Part shown: positions 56,455 through 64,000 of the stretch, piece by piece
Position numbering within the stretch: position 1 is the first letter of the stretch
Layout of the letters: each line of letters starts with the position of its first letter
Source of the DNA: Ischnura elegans
Taxonomy: Eukaryota; Arthropoda; Insecta; Odonata; Coenagrionidae
NCBI RefSeq assembly: GCF_921293095.1
Contig: NC_060247.1
Coordinates: 113,727,111 to 113,791,110, forward strand
DNA length: 64,000 nucleotides
Reading direction: 5' to 3'
Notes under the pieces: generated by a model
What the model was told of the DNA's origin: nothing
Databases searched by the model: none
The model's input: only the letters and a program-made list of their open reading frames with translations
Position numbers and translations under genes: made by a program

Positions 56455-56786
56455 AAATGTGTTGAAACAGAATGACGATGTAGATCTAATGGATCGAACA
56501 ACTAGGCAATGAGGAAATTATAAGAAGAGCAGGAGAGAAGAGAACCCTCGCGAAAACCTTAAGAATAAGGCGGAATGAACTAAACGGCCTCATCTTGAGG
56601 CATGGTGTCCCAATGAATGCAATCGTCAAGGGACAAGTGGATGGCAAGAACGGAAAAGGAAGACCTCGAATAAAATAAATAAAGAAGGTAAAGAAGAGTG
56701 TGAATGAGAAGAAATACGAAAGTGTGAAAAGAATAGCTGATCGGAGAATTGAGTGGAGAGCTGCGTCAAACCATTCTTAAGGATTG
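56455..56786 (+). pseudogene. RTE-like retroelement C-terminal coding remnant
   Basis: With frameshifts, it reads AGEKRTLAKTLRIRRNELNG, LILRHGVPMNAIVKGQVDGK and KKRIADRRIEWRAA, the basic tail of RTE-type polyproteins. It ends with the 3' signature 'gctgcgtcaaaccattctta'. The reverse transcriptase core is absent. The foldback 56782-57016 is inserted at its 3' end. Confidence 0.7.
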
Positions 56787-57016
56787 GTGATTGTTTTTTC
56801 GGGTTCATTCCGCGTTGACTTATATTTTGCGGACGACAGTTTCGGGCGCGTTCCAGCTCCCGTCTTCGGAATCAAAAATTTTTTTTTTTGTTTTTTTTTT
56901 AATTTTATGTTTAATTTAAATTTTTGGGTCCGAAGGCAGGAGCTGGAACGCGCCCGAAACTGTCGTCCGCAAAATATGAGTCAACGCGGAATGAAGCCGA
57001 AGAACAATCACCAATC
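56782..57016. mobile_element. Foldback element with ~99-bp arms
   Basis: Left arm 56782-56880 and right arm 56919-57016 are near-perfect complements (core cgggcgcgttccagctcc) with a 38-bp T-rich spacer. Direct repeats cattcttaaggattg (56772-56786) and cattcttaacgattg (57045-57059) bracket it, consistent with a 15-bp target duplication or with a duplicated RTE end. No coding frame. Confidence 0.88.
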
Positions 57017-57060
57017 AACTCACCGCGGAAGCCTCCGTAATAATCATTCTTAACGATTGT

Positions 57061-59235
57061 TGACCTGTGATAATGATTATGTTATAGCGCGTTTTAGCCT
57101 GGAAAATTTTGATTTTGTCACCGGGAAACCACGTATATTATGATAAATTGTTTCATTTTTGTGACATAGTTATTTCATTTTTACCAACAAGTTAAATGCA
57201 GTCAGAGGGAAAAGGTGGTGTCACCAAGTCTTGTTTAACTACATCCGACCCCAGGGCGAAATAAACGTCTTTACCTTTATCACATTCGAAAGAGACGCAA
57301 GTGATGTATGCATTACGAGGCAACCACATTTCAAAGACTGTGACTCGCTTTTAAAGAATGCATCCGGAAAATAAAATTCAAGGTAGCTACAAGCTCATAG
57401 GGTGCAATATTCATTGATCTCAAACAATAATAGAAAATTGGCGAGGAGTACACTCAGAAATGTCTGTTTTCCACTCCCTGGCACACCACGTTCCAACCAC
57501 GAGCAACGAAAATGAAATGGTCTCTCTTCATGTTCCTTATTTAAAAATTTATTACAAGTACAATTTACTAATAATCATGCAATTTGCTAATATTATATAC
57601 ATTTATTTCCCTAAAATAAATATATTTTCACTCATAAAATCTGGTTTAAAGTACATCCCAAAAATATCTCATAACAAAATCTCTATCTATAATCTAAACA
57701 AAAACTAACATTGGTGAGTTAATCAGACTATCATGACTAAAGCCTTGTTTGTTAATGGTATTTCAAAATCCATTGACTGAGGTTCTCCGTGATTTTCAGA
57801 GCACGGATGCAACAGTTACATCATTGATTCAAGAATGCCGTACGATTCAAATGTTTGATCATTAACCACGAAACTCTTCTCCTATAGCTCATAAAGTCCG
57901 CGGGTGGTTCACGGAGCCATTAAAAAAAGACCTATTCTAGGCCGTAAAAGTTATCGCCTAGTCTAGTCTAGGGAGATTTTAATGATAGTGACATAAGAGT
58001 ATTCAAATTAAAACTTTCTTAAGGGAAGTGAATGACCCCAAGTCGAAACATCATGCTTCTTTGGCCAACCAATGAGATAGCTCCTTTTTCCCTGCCCTCC
58101 ACTGACAAACCATCCCATTGGCCTTTCTTCTAAGAATTCTTGTCACTCAGGAAACCGGTCGAAAATATAAAATTTCAGTTTACGGCTATTCCTAATACTA
58201 ATTTGGATATAGCTCTGTTTCGAATTCTTTAAATACAAGGAAGGCGTTAAAAAATACGTAGATTGATTCAGATCACCGAAGTGGTGAGGACGTGTTCTGA
58301 GGGCCCTGACGAGCTAAGGGCCCCGGTCTGCTGAGGCGAATCCCTTGCGAGTCAGCCCCTCGATCGATGGAGTCGCAAACTCAGTTCTTGTAAATTATAG
58401 ATGCGTAAATAGGGGAAAATATTGGTCCAAAAATAACTTTTTTCATGAGAAACTTTCCCAGGATCTCTGCCGTCATGAGCCTCATGAATTGTGCTTGTAT
58501 TCACAATTCCAAACACAAAACCACGCCATGAATGCGCTTCTAAAGTGAAAATGTAAAGAGTGTAACTTCAGTGGACCAAGTAGATGTTGGTACATGCTGC
58601 CCCGTGGTAATATGCATAAAGTATCTCATCTGATGACGTCTGATGCGATAACGATATCTGATATAAGGTCACAAACCATAACAAAGAAAGTACGAATCAT
58701 CAGCGGCTCGGTCTTTGAAATATGAAAAACGAATTTTAAGCGGAAACGAGAGCTTAGCTACTAAGATTTTTGTATGAATGAAGAATGACATTAGAAGGCA
58801 AGCAAACTACTGCACAACTTTTAAAGATCTGAAAAACTAAAGAGACTCTTGCAGTTTCTGAAAAGGACAGGCTTATCATAAAAGAATTTTTAGGTGGTCT
58901 ACACGGTTTAAATTAAAACAGAATTACTTACAGTCTATGCTTATTATTTTGAAATTTTTCGTCTTAAAGATTTTTTTCAATAACTAATACATTTCAATAC
59001 GTACGACCTTAGTCACTCGATAAATGACCACACGATTCTTAACTTATGTCCAAACAATAGTTATCATTTTTTCTTTAATGGTTGTCATTGCTTCATTAAT
59101 CATGTTCATTTAGTGGTTTAGGTCGAGAATTTTGTCTGTAAACAAGGGTTTTGATGTACCCACACAAGACAAGTGCAAAGTATGAGATCTGGTTTTTTCT
59201 TACGGATTACTGAAACCGCACCATTCTTTCGTGTA
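57061..59235. other. AT-rich non-coding stretch, nothing recognised
   Basis: No supported gene. 'ggccctgacgagctaagggc' near 58300 is a small GC-rich hairpin-like patch. Confidence 0.6.
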
Positions 59236-59239
59236 TTTC

Positions 59240-59445
59240 GTGGTTCGAATGTTGAGAGTGGTGAGGGGGAGGGGTGTAGTGGAGGTGGATTGGGTGCGCA
59301 GCACCGCGGTCTTGGCCTCCATGATCTTGGCTCAGGTGCAGCGACTACGCCGGGCGCCGGCGCCCGTCGCGATTCACGGCGCGCGATGCTCGGAATGTCG
59401 CCTCATTCAAGGCCGCTCGTTGCAATCGCAGTCTAAAGCCTGAAT
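59240..59445. other. Isolated CpG-rich island, possible exon or promoter
   Basis: A 200-bp patch dense in CG (including the palindrome ggcgccggcgcc at 59354) in AT-rich DNA. Both strands have open frames: plus frame residues GARCSECRLIQGRSLQSQ near the end; minus frame starting ATCATGGAGGCCAAG near 59322. Neither matches a family I can name. It could be an unrelated gene's first exon within the presumed intron. Confidence 0.3.
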
Positions 59446-61069
59446 CGCACGACCATTTATTCCATCCGTTTCGAGGGACAGCTTCAGCCAAGAGGACTCC
59501 ATTGAAGAAGGCCCATGAACATAGCGTTATATCTATTGCCGTTTCGCGGGCATATCACTCGACAGCACCACCAAGCAGCTGTATCTCGTTCAGCGTGACT
59601 TTCACCATTAACCGCCCTGGAAGTGGTCTTTTTTACTTGGCAATCATCTCGCATGCGTAAAATTTGTGGTTAATATAATCAATTGTCTCAGTTACGTATA
59701 AGTTACTTTTATAGCTTTTTTATGTAAATAAAGTATGGAAGTATTTTTTTTAATTGAACCGCATGACTTGCGTATCCATTGGTCGTTAATTATACCTTTT
59801 CAAAATTGGTTATTTCCATCACTTCTGTAGTGAGTATGCAGTTTATTCGATATTATCCCTACACTCACTCTCCAGTGACAAATGCTCATTCATTCAAAAG
59901 ATCAATATATACTACATTGTTAAACTTATTTTTTTGGTGAATTGAATATTTACTTTTCAAGCAATAGTAAAACTGTGGCGTTTTCTCGTATGGGAACATG
60001 CTTGAAAACGCTCTCATATTTTTTGTTCGGGTTTTCCTTCAAAAACTCTCCTCATTATTTGTAAAATAAATATGATATGCCAAAAAATAATTAAAATAAG
60101 TTGCTAAGTGAGTTCGGTCTTTTAGGGTTAAGGCCATGGACTTCCTCGTGATAATTGGAAATCGATTTCTGGTAGCGCCGCGAGTGGCGATTTTGAAAAA
60201 TGATTTTAACGCGCGTGGAGCGACAGAACTTTTAGCTGCGTACTTGAGAATCCTTTATTGTAATGATATTGGCTTCAGCGATGGCGAAAACAAAGACCTT
60301 TTCACGCAATTGTTTTCCACTGTGGCTCGAGAGATGGAAATCCCATCCCTTTTTGCCGTCACTCGGCACGTCCCTTTTTCCGTCGCTGAAACACTCGCTG
60401 GCACCGTCCCTCAGCCAATCAGAACACATGGCCGCTAACAGCGATTTTTAACGCCACCCTTGCAACGCAATTGTGTCACGTTGCGTTAAAAATGTTTATC
60501 TCACCAACAAATGAAAATTTTTATGTATTTGCTTGGACTACCAACCTTTTATGAATGAATTTTTCGATATAATCAATAGTAGCGGGCGTAACTTTTTGGA
60601 AATCTTTTATCGCAGGAATACAAGAAATAAAAACTCGGCTATATCCACATGGTAATTTATTGTGACTGACCATGGTTTCGTTACATTGTAACATTGTCAA
60701 GGTATAGCCACTTAAGCCAAGTTTTTACTTCTTTTATTCCTACGAATTTTTCAGTGTTGCTGAAACATGGAAAAATTAATTGGTATCTTAACTTATTTTA
60801 CCTCCACAGCAGCTTATATATGAAAAAATTGGAAGCTTATTCATTTTTTTTCACAGAATTTGGGCCCTCGCGGTCCAACCAAGATGGTAACGCGAGAGAG
60901 AAATGACTTCCGTGAAGTAAAAACCGGTTGAGAGCTTCTAATGGCCAGATAGGACCTCACCTGTATAATCTTTGACCTTGATGGGGCCCTTAAATGACCA
61001 GCCAATTCCCCTAACCTCTAGTCTACCAGGCACCCCTTTCAAACTTTTGATTGCATGTAGGTTTTCAAG
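59446..61069. other. Non-coding stretch, nothing recognised
   Basis: A 100-codon plus frame at 60136-60438 lies in a slightly GC-richer segment but resembles no family. Confidence 0.5.
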
Positions 61070-61330
61070 TGAAAAAGTGAAAGAGAAATGCTATTTCGTA
61101 CTTCTTAGGACACACGTTGAATAGGCAGCGAGAATATGGGATCAGGCGTACAAAGACTTAATCCATGAAATTAATGAAAGAAAAAGAAAGCCGCACGATT
61201 CATAAAATACTGTAACGAGCGAACATATTTTGCATAAACTAGTCCGGGAGACGCTAGAGACTCTTACGAGCTAAACTTATATTGCTTGAGCTACTAAAGA
61301 CAGATATCTCTCAGAGTGAGACGAAGAATA
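61070..61330 (+). pseudogene. Family J reverse transcriptase tail, plus strand
   Basis: It reads KVKEKCYFVLLRTHVE, stop, AARIWDQAYKDLIHEINERK and, after a frameshift, KAARFIKYCNERTYF. This is the same block as the minus-strand 34084-34285 (CYFALVRPHLEYAVSAWD). The UTR begins 'gagacgctagagactcttac'. Truncated on both sides. Confidence 0.75.
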
Positions 61331-62340
61331 TAATCTTACAACATTTCTATGCATGCAATGAATGTTTAAGGGCTTTTTACCAGGCCAGGCTCTCCATAAC
61401 CAACGTTGCACAGTGGTCCAAAATCGAAAATCGTCGGAAAAAAAATCGAAAATAACTTTTTTTTTAGAGAACTCCTTAAAACTTTGGAAAAATATTTTCA
61501 CATAAAATGAAATGAGAGAAATTTCTCCGGGAGCTTGACCACGACGATATCCAGGACCTTGATTTATCCAGGACCCACGGCAGTTGTTCCGAGGCTGATG
61601 GACCACATACACTTGACGCAACAGGAATGAAATACCACGCGTGAATAAGTACGCCACATCAAGATTTTTTGTGCTTGGTATGAATTTCGTGAGTCACTGT
61701 TGGTCACTAATTCATAGGAATGATGATAGCTGGGGATATTTGCTTAGTATATAGAAAAACTGCGTCAACTCTCGCAAAAACTCTACTCGTATTAATGTTT
61801 ATATGACCACACTGAATGAGTTATAGATCTGACTGAGAGGCACGATGAATATACCGTCAGAAAGACCAAAATTAAAATATATTTTTCGTCATAGAGGTTG
61901 CGACAATGGAGCGATCTCCAGAAATTTTAAAAAGATTAGGAAAAAAGACCACAGGAATTCATATGAAGATGTGGACTTCAACATCCAGAAGAAAGCCAAC
62001 CTTCCGTATGCTATAAGAACGACAAATAAGTTCACCAACGTCCTTCGAAATGTTGACATTCAGCTGTTATTTGTATACTCAATTTGAAAGTAAAACAGCT
62101 CCTGGGAAATGTTAAATAAAGGAAACCGCTGTCAATTGAAGGATTACACGAAATTCCCCGCAAAACTACGATATATCGTCGAAATGGGACGCAAAGTCGA
62201 AACTCGACTGTTGGAGAACACACGCACTATTCGATTGATTTTGCATTTTGTTTTGAGGTACAGGAAAATGTTGAAAAAGGTATTCGATTATTCCCTGAAA
62301 ACTTAAAGATGATAGAGTAATATTCATAAATTACCATGAG

Positions 62341-62500
62341 AAAATTTCCCCCTACCCGGAAATCTAACCACGGATCATTGGCTTTCCGTAACACTTCGCA
62401 GACCACTACGATATCCAGGTTCCTTGATTCCCATGGCAATTCTATTAAGGAATTAAAAGAATATTCCACCGCCGTTCACGCGGCAGGTTTTGAAATATTA
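62341..62500 (-). mobile_element. Degenerate SINE, minus orientation
   Basis: 'ccacggatcattggctttcc' and 'accactacgatatccaggtt' match 37765-37815, and 'accgccgttcacgcggcagg' matches the SINE terminus at 37686-37706. Box B is eroded. A shorter related patch ('cgacgatatccaggaccttg') is at about 61543. Confidence 0.55.
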
Positions 62501-62576
62501 CACATGATAGAGTAAGTTTTAAAAATGAAAAAAGTCACCAACATTACAAAAGACAACAAACGCTTCATCAGCTTAA

Positions 62577-62811
62577 CCCTAGAACGACGGACTGGGTCCA
62601 ATGGACCCAGTTGGTAGTTTTGAAAGTTTATAATTATGTCAAAAATGGACGAAACTCATTTTGGCGCCGTGACTTTTCCTAAATGTATGCCCTCTAAAAC
62701 ATAGCAAGAAATAATGAGAATGGGCTCATTACATTTTACAGTATACTACAAAGTTACATAGTGGACGGACTGGGTCCATTGGACCCAGTCGACTATTTTC
62801 AGTGCTATGGG
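62577..62811. mobile_element. Mini piggyBac-like element (235 bp)
   Basis: Left: TTAA (62573-62576) followed by CCCTAGAACGACGG, the canonical piggyBac start. Right: CTATGGG followed by taac (62812-62815), a decayed complement of the same terminus. Each end carries the 19-bp palindrome CTGGGTCCAATGGACCCAG (62592-62610; 62770-62788, one central base changed) as a subterminal repeat. No transposase; non-autonomous. Confidence 0.65.
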
Positions 62812-62815
62812 TAAC

Positions 62816-64000
62816 TCATTTCAACTTATCAGCAATTTTCTTATTTACTTTGTAATTTTGGGAGATTCAATGTTTATGGAGTTATGAACAAAGTCGTAGG
62901 CAATACCGATTACCAATTCATGGGCAATTTTTCTGGATTTGCTTGAAGCCTTTCATATGCTCTTACAATGCCACATTTACAGTGATAAGGTCAGAAACAT
63001 GTGTACACATCGTTTCGTAATGGGTAGTATTTGCATCTTTCTCTGGTTTGACGCATACATAGTGTGAATTATCAACATTCAGTCCCAAAATCTATTAGTT
63101 TTATCTGTAAGACCGTTCATCTAGCGTCTGCGGTGCTTTCGTGGTGGTCATTCAGAAGTTATGCTCGCAAGCTGGAGTGGTCTTGCTGCCTGCCGACATT
63201 TGCTGTTATTTTCTAACTGAAGACATTGAAGAATTTGAATACCATCATCACATTTTGATGCCGTACATGGTTACTACATACCTTTATGGATTATATAAAA
63301 GATTATACTCTTTCATTCTAATGTAATACCTCAGTTTACCAAATCGTTTGCCCATCAAATGCATTAGTTAGATGAAGTGGTGTATTGATTTTCATCCTCT
63401 ATGATATACATCAATTTTGTTATTCCTATCTTTACAGGATGCTTGGTGGCACCAAATTTTGGTATTGATGAATTGAGGTATTGATGTGACTGAATTCATA
63501 GAGTGACTATTTATATACTTACTGTGTAGTTGAGGAGCTAAGATATCGGCGTCGCCCTTTGGATATTACAGTCGAAATAACTTTCAAGATATATTTGAGG
63601 TAATAATAAAAAAGCATTGTTTATAATTATTGTAAAAATTAGCTGTTCTAGTAAAATTATTGAGCTCTTTGAATTGCTTGATGATATCAGAAATATAATA
63701 TAATACAGTGATTTTGCTTATGTTTACCTCAATTCATAACTAAGGAGTAGCACGAACAATGTTATCTTCCATTTATATCTAAGTAAAGTTTGGAATGAAA
63801 AATTGATAAATTTCATCGTCACTTTATCCACAGGCTTGCTAATAGTGACAATAATTCATCTAAAAATTGCTGAAGGACGTGTTCAGCATCTAAACATACA
63901 GCGCTGACAGGAGGAGGGTAGTAGCGACTCCGGTGGAGATGAAGCCTAAAATGTTGAATGAGGATGGAGAATAACTGAACCTTAGGCGATTTTTCTTCAT
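62816..64000. other. Non-coding stretch to window end, nothing recognised
   Basis: AT-rich; no frame above 62 codons, no repeat termini and no receptor TM6/TM7 coding sequence noticed. Confidence 0.6.

Noticed and set aside
59231-59443. Plus frame ending HGARCSECRLIQGRS, suggesting a ZZ or RING-type Cys motif
   Set aside because: Only one Cys pair; the rest of a zinc domain is missing and the frame has no supported start or splice sites.
60119-60133. tttagggttaa as a right-hand piggyBac end for the element at 62577
   Set aside because: It lies on the wrong side (upstream) of the left end, so the two cannot bound one element.

Overview
The window is eukaryotic and almost certainly from an arthropod, most likely an insect. 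It has an AT-rich background, long non-coding stretches, a single exon-like coding block with spliceosomal-looking borders, and a dense load of DNA transposons, non-LTR retrotransposons and tRNA-related SINEs of insect type. The species cannot be read from the sequence. Most short open frames are chance frames in TE-rich DNA. No bacterial-style operon, CRISPR array, genuine tRNA or rRNA gene was found.

The one host protein-coding feature with clear support is an exon at 8063-8835 (+). It encodes an N-terminal tail and TM1-TM5 of a beta-adrenergic-like octopamine receptor, closest by motif to the Octbeta2R type. It ends in a GT donor after TM5, and TM6/TM7 are not visible in the following 55 kb. 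The simplest reading is that 8836-64000 is one large intron, or intron plus intergenic DNA. Upstream, 4920-6330 is a strongly CpG-rich block, followed by two short tandem-repeat sets (5345-5740, 6334-6700), a perfect CRE octamer (6887-6894) and a candidate 3' splice site at 8007-8008. Together these look like the 5' regulatory and UTR region of the receptor gene.

The rest is mobile and repeated DNA. 1-860: about 195-bp satellite. 2406-4558: two different mariner elements close together, one internally deleted, plus copies of a short inverted-repeat MITE. 9.2-14.1 kb: a hAT-like MITE, local duplications and nested GAAACGAAAC-rich hAT-like elements. 16.1-18.6 kb: a TA-flanked 2.5-kb element with about 195-bp inverted ends. 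19-31 kb: RTE-like 3' ends, SINEs and large featureless AT-rich stretches. 31.7-38.2 kb: non-LTR 3' ends interrupted by hAT MITEs, long foldbacks and SINEs. 40.9-50.1 kb: Penelope, Jockey/CR1-like and R1/I-like remnants, a 0.86-kb duplication and a SINE-like insertion with perfect 12-bp target duplications. 52-57 kb: a young hAT MITE, a pogo/Tigger-type MITE and a 99-bp-arm foldback. 61-62.8 kb: another non-LTR remnant and a mini piggyBac-like element.

All transposon protein genes visible are broken, so there is no evidence of an intact autonomous element. The nested insertions give a local relative chronology. No entirely new gene system is evident. The most unusual items are the 2.5-kb TA-flanked element, the foldback elements, the hairpin retroposon and the receptor's 5' architecture.
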